Shown in pieces: positions 36,001 through 47,025 of a stretch of 64,000 nucleotides of DNA. The DNA is taken from positions 726,277 to 790,276 of the forward strand of contig NW_023503292.1 of assembly GCF_014529535.1 (NCBI RefSeq), written 5' to 3'. The notes beneath the pieces are model-generated. The model searched no databases, was not told the DNA's origin, and saw only the letters and a list, made by a program, of their open reading frames with translations. Position 1 is the stretch's first letter, and each line of letters opens with the position of its first letter. Position numbers and translations under genes: made by a program. The DNA comes from Bradysia coprophila. Lineage: Eukaryota > Arthropoda > Insecta > Diptera > Sciaridae.

Positions 36001-36445
36001 GATTTTCTTATTATATTTTAAACAAAATAAACAAAGCTGAACACTTTGCCTGCCTGCCTATTTATTTACTATGGTTTTTTTTTCTTCTGTGTTCGGCTAT
36101 AAATCACTATGCAGTGAATGTTTATAACGTTGTAAGCGTTTAACGATCAATTTCAAAACTCAACTATGTTGAATTTTGATTTCATTCCCATGGGAAATCG
36201 AAATGAAACATAGTTTTGAAAATAGTCGTCACATATGGCTTAACAATTTTGTAAACGTAAAAAAATCGATATTATGTCAAAAATTGAACTGAATGTGACA
36301 TTATTATCACGTCCCAAATTAAATAAACGGGAGCTTTGGTTAAATTTTCTTTATTGAAAAAAAAAAAGAAACAAATTCTTACATCCTCGAATACACTTCC
36401 AACGTTGGCTGTTACAAGCATATACGATACAGGGCTATTATCCAT
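30096..36445 (-). CDS. INPP5A: Type I inositol polyphosphate 5-phosphatase with extended CaaX tail
   Basis: Seven minus-strand exons, 36445-36383, 35954-35724, 32567-32400, 32343-32171, 32107-31864, 31758-31510 and 30923-30096, join at GT-AG sites to 651 residues (human 412). The family removes the 5-phosphate of Ins(1,4,5)P3 and Ins(1,3,4,5)P4, ending calcium signals. Landmarks: MLVTANVGSVFED at the N-terminus, GLHLQEVGGK with the metal-binding Glu, NIHLFHDASNL, GDFNFR at about 228, PAWCDRIL at about 337 and GDHKPVYL crossing the last intron at about 373. All catalytic motifs are intact. The last exon adds about 250 residues that are Ser/Cys-rich and low in obvious domains, ending CCCHIL: a CaaX box whose final Leu predicts geranylgeranylation, with extra cysteines that could be palmitoylated. 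The 3.2-kb third intron holds a hAT MITE and tandem duplications. Confidence 0.95.
31120..31215. repeat. Short ATAATATCGT palindrome cluster in the last INPP5A intron
   Basis: Contains TATTATCGTTTTTCTAGACG, then GAACGATAATATCGTCC, a miniature version of the array at 43364-44820. The preceding sequence GGCGACATTTCTGCACGGTC (31106-31125) is the approximate inverse of the right flank of that array (GACGGTGTGGAAATGTCCCGCC near 44820). This points to one transposable family. Confidence 0.6.
32732..33524. mobile_element. hAT-type non-autonomous element, copy 2 (in INPP5A intron 3)
   Basis: The ends are identical in design to those at 23078-23908 (CAGGCATGAGCGCC ... GGCGCTCATGCCTG). The flanking duplication is a perfect 8 bp, GTCCAAAG at 32724-32731 and 33525-33532. 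The 793-bp body is nearly identical to copy 1 except for a few substitutions and a deletion of about 37 bp near 33407, so both insertions are recent. Confidence 0.93.
34060..35330. repeat. Nested tandem duplications in INPP5A intron 3
   Basis: A 470-bp segment (about 34177-34646) is followed by an apparently identical copy (34647-35116) and then a partial third copy of about 205 bp (35117-35320). Inside each are roughly 48-60-bp subunits carrying GCTGACCGGCTGA and GGAGGCCGATTT, ending with a GC-rich CCCCGAGGTGCCCCGAGGTG tract and TTCAGATTTATATGTATAGA. Upstream, 34120-34200 has a CATTATTCG(T/C)T-type simple repeat. Confidence 0.88.
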
Positions 36446-37149
36446 ATTGTTAATTGTTTTATTTAGGATTTCACTTTTGTTGACTTTTTTAATAAGAATT
36501 TGGATTTTTTTTGGCTGATTTTCGAACTTTATTTTTTCGACGTTTTACTATGTAATAAAATTCACTGACACCGAATTTTGCAGAAGCAACTTTAAACTAA
36601 TGTTGCAAAAAACACTTAAATTATTGTAAAATCCATGCAACTTTATTTATTTACACATTTGATATACGATTTCCAATAATTTTTTTTTTTGCATTGACAT
36701 TGTGTCAAATCCAAATATTATTTTGTAATGTGTTGCATCTACTCCATTTCACAATTTTTATGTCTAGTACAATACCTCCAGTATAATATAATGGTGCAAA
36801 AGACTGAATTAAATGTGCAGACTGCTGATGCTCGTTATTCGCAATGAATACTCTATAGGTAATGTTGAAAATACGATGTGGGTGGAGCAGGAAAACCAAA
36901 TTGACAGCAATTCGCATAAAATTTCTTTATTCGGGAAAGCTTCAATTTTCCTGTCGTTGACAAAAATCAAAATTAAAACAAAAACCAATAACAAAATTGA
37001 CCCAAGTCCTACATTTAGTTTCCCTTTCAAACACCACTAAGCTATTCTAAAAGATTTAATTATACACAAAAAATCTGCTGTCCAGCACCTCCGTTCTGAT
37101 CGAACAAACGCTTTTAACAATTGACATACCAGATTGTCATTCGATCAGT
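36446..37149. other. INPP5A promoter side and retrotransposon flank
   Basis: This 0.7-kb AT-rich stretch lies upstream of the INPP5A start. No core promoter motif stands out. No coding exon recognised. Confidence 0.35.
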
Positions 37150-38640
37150 GATAATCAGTGCGGCCTCAACTCAGCGTTGCTCTACGACATTCTTCCCCCC
37201 GTTAACAGATCCTATCTGCTTAACACTTTCGTCATCGTAGGCAACAACACTTCGATTATCAGCCTGTACAATTGCCTTTGGCGATGAACTTTCGATGGTA
37301 TTGTGGAGAAGAATGTGATGTTCACGATTGCAACCACCGGCTCCGCATTTCCTCTTTCGATAACACTTGTGAAACTTGTGGGAACCAAAACAAGATCCAC
37401 AATATCTGTACTTTTTTATGAAATCCCATCGTTCTTCGACAGAATATTCCTTGAACTTTTTGCAGTTTTCTAATGCGTGTCTTGTTTTTGTATTACACGC
37501 CTGGCACTTGAATTTATCGCAATCACTGTCATGCGAATGAGCGTTGACGTAAGTCGATGGACTGGAATTGTCATGATAGCTGTCGAACTCTTGATCTCTT
37601 TTGCTAATTTTCAGCGACAACGGATTTATCACTCCTGTAGCTACTTCAGCCAGGTTATACAGCCAATCGCCCATTACTGCCAAATCGACATCTTTTCCAT
37701 GTATGAAACTTCCCCAGTTCAATGCGATTTGAGTCGGTAGCTTTTCGTGATCGATTGAATTAGATATGGATTCCTGAGTTGAACCAAATCTCCAAATGAT
37801 TGCACTGAGATTTTCAAACTTGATCAACGAATTCAAGTCGTCAGCTTTCGGAGCTGATGCGGCTGATGTTTTCTCAATTTTCTCCAAAAGGTTGTAAATA
37901 ACGTTGCTTGGCCTTCCGAACATTGTGTGCAGAGTCTCTACCACACCTGGAACTGACGAAGCATGCAGCAAGTGGCTTTCCACTAATTCTAACGCGTCTC
38001 CTTTTATACATCTCTGAAGTCGGCCCTAATTTTCAGCATCCGAAAATCCGCATGCATTAGTCGAAGTTATCAAAGCGCTGAGAAACATTGGCCATGACTC
38101 AGGCGGGATGTCCTTTGAGAATACGTGACGTGATGCGATATGGCCTTGTGTTAACGTTCCATTATACCCCTGAAGTATTATACATATCCTGAAGTATTTC
38201 TACGAACAGTGGGCACGTTGTTCGATTGTATTTGACGATCGTCCAAAACATTCTGTTGTAACGGCTCCAATTAGTGAACATTCGGAAAGTGCGGCTGATT
38301 GAAATTGACACCACAATCGGAATGTAAATTTCTTGGATGCTGAATGTCTGTCGGATAGAGCTCAGGATTGAACTCACTGCGTTCGGTTTTGGCACCATAT
38401 TATCGTTCATCGGATACTTTGTCGTTGGTGGTGATTGCACACTTTTTGTCTGACCAACGGAAGGGTTTGCTTGTCGATTATAATTATGATACTCGATATT
38501 TTTGATGTGTGTGATCCGTCAAGTACTGTGGTTCCAATGGTGGAATTTTCTTATGATTCATTGGCGATTTTTGCACACTTCGTCGCGAACCAATGCTTGA
38601 TGACTTCACGACTAATGAAAATGACGTTGCGTTAGAAATA
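37150..38640 (-). pseudogene. Decayed BEL/Pao retrotransposon gag fragment
   Basis: The minus strand keeps an 813-bp open stretch (37983-37171) with the gag features of BEL/Pao elements. These are a DUF1759-like helical region (VVETLHTMFGRPSNVI) followed by a zinc-knuckle region (CQACNTKTRHALENC, then CGSCFGSHKFHKC and HHILLH). Further upstream, 38030-38440 continues the same region in changing frames. An in-frame TAG interrupts it at 38028-38026 and at least one frame change lies upstream. No protease, reverse transcriptase, integrase or LTR was found, so this is a truncated, non-functional copy. Confidence 0.85.
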
Positions 38641-38706
38641 CCTCCGCACTATCCATTTTGAATTTCGACCACACTTACAGCGTGAATACACTTAACAAAA
38701 TTAACG

Positions 38707-38919
38707 AATTATCACATTTTCGTTTTCAACAGATTCTGCATAATTTCTAGATCCACAAATTTGACAGTCTTTATATTGAATGGTTTCTTGGTAACACAGT
38801 AAAGTGGTCGTTTTACGTGGGCGACAAAAATTCAAAAATTTAATTCAATATAACAGCTGACAGAATCTGTGGGACTAGAAATATTAGGTCCTACATACAA
38901 CAAAAATGTGATAATTCCT
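38707..38919. repeat. Small inverted-repeat element
   Basis: The left end AATTATCACATTTTCGTTTT is matched in reverse by ACAAAAATGTGATAATTCC near 38900-38919. AGATTCTGCATAATTTCTAGA near 38730 pairs imperfectly with AGAATCTGTGGGACTAGAAAT near 38862. A TIR element of about 210 bp is the likeliest reading. Confidence 0.55.
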
Positions 38920-38964
38920 AATTTTTCATATCATATATTTTGAGAACTTCATTTCACCCAAAGT

Positions 38965-39291
38965 ATATAAACACTGAAGGTAATGCAGACCCTCAACGGA
39001 TCAGAGAAATTATGGATCCAAACTTTCAGGTGAATTCATTTTCGTATGTTGTCTAACTTAGACTTGTGCAACATGACGGCCCTAAATACTTCCAATTCAC
39101 CACTAAATACAACTTGACGCAAACGAATTTTATATGTGTTCAACATAACGACGCTAAATCGTTCCAGATTCACCACTAGATGCAACTTGACGCAAACGAA
39201 TTCAATACGTGTGTAACATGACGGAGCTAAAATGCACCTGAAAGTTTGGATCCGTGTGTAACTGCGGATTTGCATTACCTTCAGTGTTTAT
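38965..39291. mobile_element. MITE with ATAAACACTGAAGGTAATGC ends and internal repeats
   Basis: The ends are ATAAACACTGAAGGTAATGC on the left and GCATTACCTTCAGTGTTTAT on the right, a perfect 20-bp inverted pair. Just inside, GGATCCAAACTTTCAGGTG mirrors CACCTGAAAGTTTGGATCC. The interior has a roughly 70-bp unit, containing CACCACTAGATGCAACTTGACGCAAACGAATT-like sequence, present two to three times in tandem. Confidence 0.8.
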
Positions 39292-39944
39292 TTACTTTGA
39301 TTTCACCTACAGGTTGCATACTTGAGTCAAGTATTACGAGTATTACTTGACTTATAAACATAGAGAACGTAACGAAAATCCGAAAAAACGAGCATTGGAA
39401 AATTTTGAAAATGTTGGAATGAGCAAAACCGAGGATACATTTTCAAAACATATATATTTTTCAATCTTTCCAAATAGTTTTTTGTAACGCTACGCTACAT
39501 TCTTGAAAATTATTTATCGATTCACAAGTCCTACAATTTTCTTTTGACAAAAGAATAGTGACCGATAAGTAATTTGCATAGTTACCTTAGCGTATCGCAG
39601 TAATTATCTTTAAAATGGCTAAATAAGTAAGTAGTTGCCATAGCATCAGATATTGTCAAGGTATTTATGCTTAACACACATGACATTTTGAAATCGTGTT
39701 TTGATTCTAGTTTACACGTAAAGTTACACTCGAGAGTAAACATGTTGGCTCTGTCATTATTAAACATGCCTGGGTGTTTATTAGGATGGGCGCCACTACC
39801 TCCTGAGCGTAACTCTATGAGTTTTCACTACGAAAGTGTCTTAACTGTCAATTGCAGTTAAGAATTTTTCTGTCCAAATTGCGATTGCTTCAACTTTCAA
39901 TGAAATCTATTACGACCAAAATACGTTTTCAATGCCTGGTGTGC
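39292..39944. other. Intergenic DNA
   Basis: No gene or bounded repeat recognised. Short frames on both strands show no family resemblance. Confidence 0.35.
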
Positions 39945-40189
39945 GTTAAGAGTAAAGTAAACCAGGAGCAGATGGAGAAGACACGTATACATTCAAAGGA
40001 GAGACATAAATCCAGTTAAAACCGTTTACGCATTCGTTTCATGTATTTTCCTAAATGTATAAGTAGGCATTTGATTTTGTTGCGTAACTCTTATTGATAG
40101 TTACGCAACAAAATCAAATGCCTACTTATACATTTAGGCATACCGTCAAATAGATTGCTCCTGCCTGGTTGATTTTTCGCTGCCTCGAC
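39945..40189. mobile_element. MITE related to the CACGGCAGAGTAAA family, with an internal perfect hairpin
   Basis: The left end GAGTAAAGTAAACCAGGAGC and right end GCTCCTGCCTGGTTGATTTT resemble the termini at 12206 and 22203 but are more diverged. The centre (40055-40135) is a nearly perfect hairpin: CCTAAATGTATAAGTAGGCA to the matching TGCCTACTTATACATTTAGG, with loop CTCTTATTGATAG. Confidence 0.65.
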
Positions 40190-40517
40190 ATTAGAGCTCA
40201 CGATTATGGATACGCCAAACATTTGAAACTTTACCTGAACTGCAGACCGTGTGGACATTTTTTTCTGACCTTTTCATAGAGACGTTTCGGAGGAAATAAA
40301 ATGAAATCGAGACAGAATGTACTAGAGTAACTCTTAGAACGAAACCATCAATTGTCCTAGATAAATGTAAATAATTGATCTGAGTTTTGACGGGAAGCAC
40401 CACAAAAGTTTAATTTTGCGTGTTGACCGTGTTGACGGTGTTGATTAAGTTTAGTTGTTAAAATCTGAATAAAATTTTGTTCGATTTCATAATCGAAAAA
40501 CGTAAATTCACTTACAA

Positions 40518-43117
40518 ATGGACGAGGATATTGATCTCAAAGCTGAATGTGTGTGTGGCAGTACACATTTCATGCAAGAGGATGGCAAAACATTCTGCCT
40601 GGAGTGCCAGACTGAGTTGGAGTCGGCCAAAGAAATCGTCTATGATACGGTCGATTTTGGTCTTGAAACTGGGGATCTAACTCAGAGAAGTAGAGTCCTG
40701 ACCACAACGGTGAAAAAACAGGCTGGTGCGACTAATCATACCATTCATATGATTGTTGTCCTATATTTTTATCTCTCGCATTTACAATTCCAGTCCAGGC
40801 AGTCGAATTGCCAACGTCATGGGAATGTTTCAATCAAATATTGTGCGACCTAGTCGATGAAATTGAAGAGATTGAGGAGAACCTGTTCGGCACAATAAAC
40901 CGAGATTTCAAATTGACCGTACTTCAGTTGTGGGCGGCTTATCTTCGATATCACAACAAAGCATTCTTCTCCAAGGAATCGGCTGATTATCCGCGATTCA
41001 ATTCGAACTACAATATGTTGTGAGTGAGATTTGTCTCCGTTCGTTTCTGTCCAGTTTCATAAACTATTTGCATTGTCCAGGGACGCCGAAATTATCTACA
41101 AAATAAAGAGGCCACGAAAGATATATCCGAAGAAAAAGCGGAAGACACTGACAACAAATGCCAGAGCTCGAAAACGAAACATCCGGACGATTCAGGTGAG
41201 AAACGATCAACTGCATTCCATTCATGAACGTAACATCGAAGAAAAACCAATTTACAGAAAAGGGCAAACCAATTGGAACTGAGCAGAAAAAATCCAACCG
41301 TTGCCGTCGAGCCAGTTACGTCAAGCATTCCGTTCCAATTTACATCGAAAGCGAAAGAACGTTTAAAAAAGTTGATGTCCGATGAACATCTGCAAGAGCA
41401 CGAAACGAATCCGACTCTGAAGTGTCACAATGTACGGTACCGAGATACAAAGAAGAAAACGGAAGAAATCACCCGGACCAAATTGTACGTACTGATATTC
41501 ATGGGGCTGAATCACGTCAAGAGTGACATTCAACTCGGCGATTTGGTTCGCTTTCTGCGTGAAGGTCACCTCAGTCTACAAATCGCGTCGTCGATATCTA
41601 CCGATGCCCGCTACAATTTGGAATTCCACAATCGCATCCAAAGAGGATGTACCAATGTGCCGTTGCACGCGTCGTTACGAGCAACAGCCTTCGATTTGGC
41701 GGAAGAAATCGGCTTCCAATTCAAAGCGATCGATTTGAGTAGACTGTGTCATCGGTATGTGCAAGAGCTGTGTTTGCCACCGTTCATTGCCAATTTAATC
41801 GATGTTATTCTGGACGCTCGTCCGCCGACGATGGGCGAGGGTAGGAATGTAAAAAATTACGAAGGCCGAGCCATGGCTTTCATTTTATTTGTCCTGAAAC
41901 TGTTGTTCGGATTGGACGACAGTCGAGAATATTTGATTTCATCATCCGGCCGTGAGCTCAACAAGAGAATCGGGGCATTGAACATGAGTTGTGATGTGGA
42001 CGCCGTTCATCAGAGGCCGCTTTTCATTTGGTGTGACTGGGTGGACTACATTGAAATGCGGAATATCATTCTGACGCAGCTACATTGTCCGACGGCAATG
42101 AAATCGTATGCCCATGGTGACGGTATGACTACGATGTATCTGGAATATTTAACGAAAACCGATGAACGGACTGCGGATGCCAAAAGTACCTTCAAACCTT
42201 ACGCTAAGCTGTTGCAACGGGTCAGAGATCAGTTTCAGGCGACCTACAACGTTGATCCGAAGTGGAAAGAAAAGCTGACATTTTGTCCATCGATAACACC
42301 GAAGCGCAGCTACATGGAGGAGGTGCGTTACAGCGACCAATGCGACGTCATTATTCCAGCATTTATGGACGCAGCTCACGATGAAGGAGACATCGAACCG
42401 TTTCTGAATCCATCGAAACTGCAATCATTTTTCCGGACACACCACATCAAACTGGATGTGAATAAATTGAAATGTAATGCCGACATAGATGCGCCGGATC
42501 AGAGATTGGCTGATCTCGATCTCCAAGATCATCGATTCGGAACGTACTGCTGCTACGACTTCGACATTACCACCGAGAAATGGTTCAAAGCAATGAACGA
42601 CCGAAAAGAAAGCGAAGCGAATTCAATGCCAAAGGACGAGGCAAAAGCAACAGTCGAAATGAGACTAGAGTCAATTGATGCATATCATCGCAGTACTAAG
42701 GAAAAGAAAACGGCGCATCTCCGGAACGATGCGCTAGACGAGGCGAACGAAACATCTATGGACTCCGCACAGACCAAAAGCAGTTTCAGTGCCGACGACG
42801 ATATAAATGATGATGTTCAATGGAAAGAGACATTGACCTTTTCCATATCCAATTCCGATCACTGGCTGCAATTCAATTCAATACACGCGAACAAAAAGGA
42901 ATTCACCGACTTTCGAAAAACGTTCTCCAAAACGTTCCAATGGCTGTTGAAACAGGGCGCTGAGTTGATCGAAAATCAGGAATGTGATCTGTATTTTGAG
43001 CTGATGGTTATTGAGTATTACTTCGCCAAAGACGTCAAACCGTCGAATGATTTGTCCAGAAATTTGCTGAAGCACTTCAAAACAATATGTAAGAGCACGG
43101 TGTGTAACAACTACTGA
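40518..43117 (+). CDS. TAF1B: TAF1B, RNA polymerase I SL1 subunit (TFIIB-related, Rrn7-like)
   Basis: Four exons, 40518-40725, 40794-41019, 41081-41195 and 41258-43117, join to 802 residues. TAF1B is the TFIIB-like subunit of SL1/TIF-IB, recruiting RNA polymerase I to the rDNA promoter in the nucleolus. The N-terminal zinc ribbon shows C11, C13, C27 and C30 (CVCGSTHF...FCLEC). The first cyclin-like fold starts at LPTSWECFNQIL with VLQLWAAYLRY. A Lys/Arg-rich linker (IKRPRKIYPKKKRKT) is a likely nuclear localisation signal. Exon 4 holds the second cyclin fold with PPFIANLIDVILD and the family signature LLFGLDD near residue 400. Human TAF1B is shorter (588 aa); the C-terminal part here is longer and acidic. 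Donor GCTG|GTGCGA of exon 1 was selected by phase. AATAAA lies about 85 bp after the stop, near 43203. Confidence 0.88.
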
Positions 43118-43363
43118 CTGATTAATCTATATATAGTGACGTTTTGCCGACCTATTACGCTTGTTTTTAACTTAAATTTTGTTGTTTTTTGAAATTGTTA
43201 AAATAAAAGATTTTTGTAAAAAGAAAAAAGTTGAGTTCATCAAACAGTTCGAGACTTTAGGCTTCGAATGGGTTAAATGCAGAAACCGAACGTGTCACAT
43301 TAGCGAATTACAAGGAAAGTGACAGAATAGTAAGACTTAGTGACATAGTTTTGGCCAAGACAT

Positions 43364-44820
43364 TCTTTAAATCGATAGTATCGTTTTTTGGACGATAGTA
43401 TCGTTTTTTAGACCAAAAAAATTTCATGCAGGACGATAATATCATCTAAAATTATAAATTTTAAAATATTTTCAGGACGATATTATCGTTTTCTTAACGA
43501 TATTATCGTTTAGAAAAACGATAATATCGTTTTTAAACGATAATATCGTTTTTTTGGACGATACTATCGTTTTTTTGACGATACTATCGTCTAAAAAACG
43601 ATATTATCGTTCAAAAAACGATAATATCGTTTTTTTGACGATAATATCGTCCTGGATGAAAATATCCGCTGGACGATATTATCGTTATTTTCTTTTTCTG
43701 AACAAATTTATCGTTATTTTGGACGATAATCCTGGGCGATAATTTTTGGGACGATAATATCGTTTTTAATTAATTAATTTTTTTAATTTTTGAGACGATA
43801 ATATCGTTTTTAATTTATTTAAAATAAAAATTCTAGACGATAATATCGTCCTGGGCGATAATATCGTTCTGGATGGTTGTTGAAGACGAAACACAAAATC
43901 TTGTAGATAAACACCTTTTTATAGACGGCAAATATATATTAAAAATTGGTTCATTTGGTTCCGTAAATTTAAATTTTATATAGAAAAATTACACAGACTA
44001 ATTATGAGACGATGCGAGAAAAAAAAATTACTCCTAAGTTCCGACACCGTTCCGGCGCCCGGCTCGCATTGCGGCCCTCCGCTTCGCTCCGGGGCAATGG
44101 GCCGTATCGCTCGGCGTGTTAAAACGGTTTTTATGTACAATCAAAGTTGGTATTCATTTCGTAAAAAGATGAATTATTTAGGGACGAACTAAACGCCTTT
44201 TTTAAACACTGATGTGTAGGTGATTCCTCTGACAATTGTTTTTCGATATTTTGGAAGAGAATTCGGCTCTTGCTGCACCTCTGAGTAAAATTGAGTCCTG
44301 GACAATATTACCACCCAAAACTAAACGATAATATCGTCCTGGGCGATCTTATCGTTTTTTTAAACGATAGTATCGTCCTGGACGATATTATCGTTTAAGA
44401 AAACGATAATATCGCCCAGGACGATATTATCGTACAGAAAACGAAAATATCCATTAGATTTTCTAGAACGGTAATATCGTCCAGAAAACGATAATATCGT
44501 TTTTTGAACGATAATATCGACAAGAAAACGATACTATCGTCCAGACAATATTTTAGAATTTTTCAATTTAGACGATATTATCGTCCTGGATGAAAATTTT
44601 TTGGGTCTAAAAAACGATAATATCGATTTGAGACGATACTATCGTCCAAAAAACGATATTATCGTTTTTTTGGACGATACTATCGTCTAAAAACGATATT
44701 ATCGTTTTTTAGACGATAGTATCGTTTTTTAGACGATAGTATCGTTTTTTAGACGATAGTATCGTTTTTTAGACGATAGTATCGTCCAAAAAAACGATAA
44801 TATCGTTCCTGACGATATTG
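43364..44820. repeat. Palindromic satellite ACGATAATATCGT in two arrays around a central module
   Basis: Dozens of short palindromes of the form ACGATA(A/T)TATCGT or ACGATAGTATCGT, separated by T/A-rich spacers such as TTTTTTTGG and CTAAAAA, fill 43364-43880 and 44325-44820. Between them is a different sequence that includes the GC-rich module 44006-44197. The right boundary resembles the flank of the short cluster at 31120, which supports a mobile element. Tandem TTTTTTAGACGATAGTATCG units occur near 44700-44780. Confidence 0.85.
44006..44197. repeat. GC-rich module shared with the right end of the window
   Basis: Runs from AGACGATGCGAG through CCGACACCGTTCCGGCGCCC and CCGCTTCGCTCCGGGGCAAT to GGGACGAACTAAACGCC. 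Almost the same sequence occurs twice, as an inverted pair, at 63525-63720 and 63770-63965. It sits in the middle of the ACGATAATATCGT arrays. The conserved GC core stands out against the AT-rich background. It does not correspond to any RNA gene I can name. Confidence 0.8.
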
Positions 44821-46864
44821 ACGGTGTGGAAATGTCCCGCCACCTTTTCTTTCCTCGGTAAGCAAATATTTATTTTCCAATTGAATTTTCCAAAAAAAAA
44901 ATCTCGAATATCGGTCTTTAGTCAATGGGGTTCACACTACTGTGCCAAAAAGGAAGTGAAAGAAAGAAAGAAAAAAACAAACAATTTCGAACGTACTGAG
45001 TGTAGAGAAAAATACACGACGACGATAATTAATACCTCTACCTATAACATTTTTACTAAAAAGACATTTTCAATCTATTACGAAAGTCAGACAATTCACG
45101 CAAGTATATGTGTATACAATTTTGATATTGACTTAAACAGTAACTCGAGGTAAAGTTGGTTAGTTGCAGTTTCAGATATATACCAAACGCCTCGATAAAA
45201 CGTACTTTTATTTATTAAATTTATTTGTTCTTAAAAAACGCTGGTTTTTCTTTTGTTTTTTTCTTAAATTATTATTATTTATGAATGTGAGATTAATGCG
45301 ACCGTAAATCATACTTTTTGACTATTTAGTAACAATTTTTCGGTTATACTGTGGAATCAGTGTTAATTTAAACAGAAGACTCTTTCAGTGCAGATCGGTG
45401 AAAATTGTGGAAACTTTAAATATTTTTTTCGTTGATGAACCGATAAACGTTATATTTTATTGATCTAACGTTATAAAATGTGAACAGTTAAGCGAAATGT
45501 AAATTGTATAGTTTGTGAATGCATTAAAATGACCATAAAATACAAGCTTATAGAACGTTTTTAAATCATCGCATCATAACCACCTTGACCTAGCGATAAC
45601 TAGAGTGTTTCTGATTATAATTGTGTCATGACTAAGAGCATGTTTTAAAGCGAACAAGTCAAGAACTTTACTTTATTTGCTGCTTAAGACGATAATGTAA
45701 CCGTTTAGGAAATATTTTCCACGGATATTTTAAAAAGGTAATGCAACCGAGCTGTACAGGGTACCTGTCAGGGTACACATAAATGTTTCGGTACTTCAAT
45801 AATTTGCTGATATTTCATCCAACCGAATTTAATTGTGATTGTTTTTCCAATCATCAATTTGTTTTTCACAAAATATCACCTTAGTATAATCTGCGCAAAA
45901 ATTTGGTTACTTATTCTTGAACTCTCCAAACGGCGTACCTTTAATATTTATCGAATATTTTCATAGGCTATTTCTATTAACAATTCGAAAAATACGATAA
46001 TTAAATGATCAAATACTCTATTCCGTCGAAGCGCTGCGTCTTTCGACAATATTTTATTAATAAAACCTACGTGAACCGGATCCAATTCGTTGAGAGATTC
46101 AAATCCAAAATGTAAATGAAAAATTAAATACGGAAATTGATATTGCGCTTTATAGAGAATCATCCCGAAAAAACGTTATACCATCCCTCGGATATTTGGA
46201 TCAACATTACTGTAAGTTTTCAAATTTATGTCCTTTAAGTTCGAACAGTTTTTGTTTACGATAAATGACCTAGAATAATTTTTTCTTCCATAAAGATTAT
46301 TTCTTAAACAGGGCCTTTTATTGGGAATTTAATCAAATTACTGAAACCTGCCAAAATTTTCCTAAATTGATCGAAAAAAAAAATCGGTAAATAATCTCTC
46401 ACAAAAGGCCATGTTCTTTAGCATTAAACCGTCTTTCCCGACTATGAAATGTTCTGCAAATTTAGACAACAGTTTAACTGTACGTATAGCCGAAAGTGTG
46501 GAAATTTTATCATCGCAACAATGAAATATAAAAACGTATAATTCAACGTCATTAATGATAAACAAACTTCGGAACATGTTATATATTATTCTGAAAGTGT
46601 TATCATGTCACCTGTCTTGAGACATTTCTTTGTTACATAGTAACATAGTGTAATGTTGACGTACCTATATGTAGACTATATGTTCTAGTATATCAGTTCT
46701 TTTTTGAAAAGACTTTACGCATCTAGATATTTTGAAATCCACTTCTTCAGTTTACAAATTCAAAGATGTATGTTTCTCAGTCGAGAATATAGTTAACGAC
46801 TACATAAAATATGTGATAGAACCAATGGTAAACAGTGACAACGAATAACAATGATTCTTAACCC
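44821..46864. other. Gene-free region upstream of twins
   Basis: No gene was identified. Two minus-strand frames (46163-45948 and 46577-46362) of about 70 residues look slightly protein-like but match no family I recognise and lack clear splice joins. Confidence 0.35.
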
Positions 46865-47025
46865 CACGTAAAAATCCCACTTTCGTATCCAACAGTCACT
46901 GCTGTTTTAGTTCCTCTCCGTTTCTGTGATTTGTCTCATTCCGTATGCTATTCCAATAGTAAATGAAAGGAAATCAGTGAAACCAAGAAGAACAGATTAG
47001 ATACGAAAGTGGAACTTTTTACGTG
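46865..47025. mobile_element. MITE related to 25240-25426
   Basis: The left arm CACGTAAAAATCCCACTTTCG and right arm GAAAGTGGAACTTTTTACGTG are imperfect inverses, and the right end continues TGCAAAACAGTA as in the 25.2-kb copy. Interior motifs include TTTCGTATC near both ends. Confidence 0.6.

Noticed and set aside
43554..43742. 62-residue open frame within the ACGATAATATCGT repeats
   Set aside because: Low-complexity translation of the satellite.
45948..46577. Two minus-strand frames of about 70 residues considered as exons of a receptor or P450 gene
   Set aside because: No diagnostic motif was found in either frame and no splice joins connect them to a recognisable domain.
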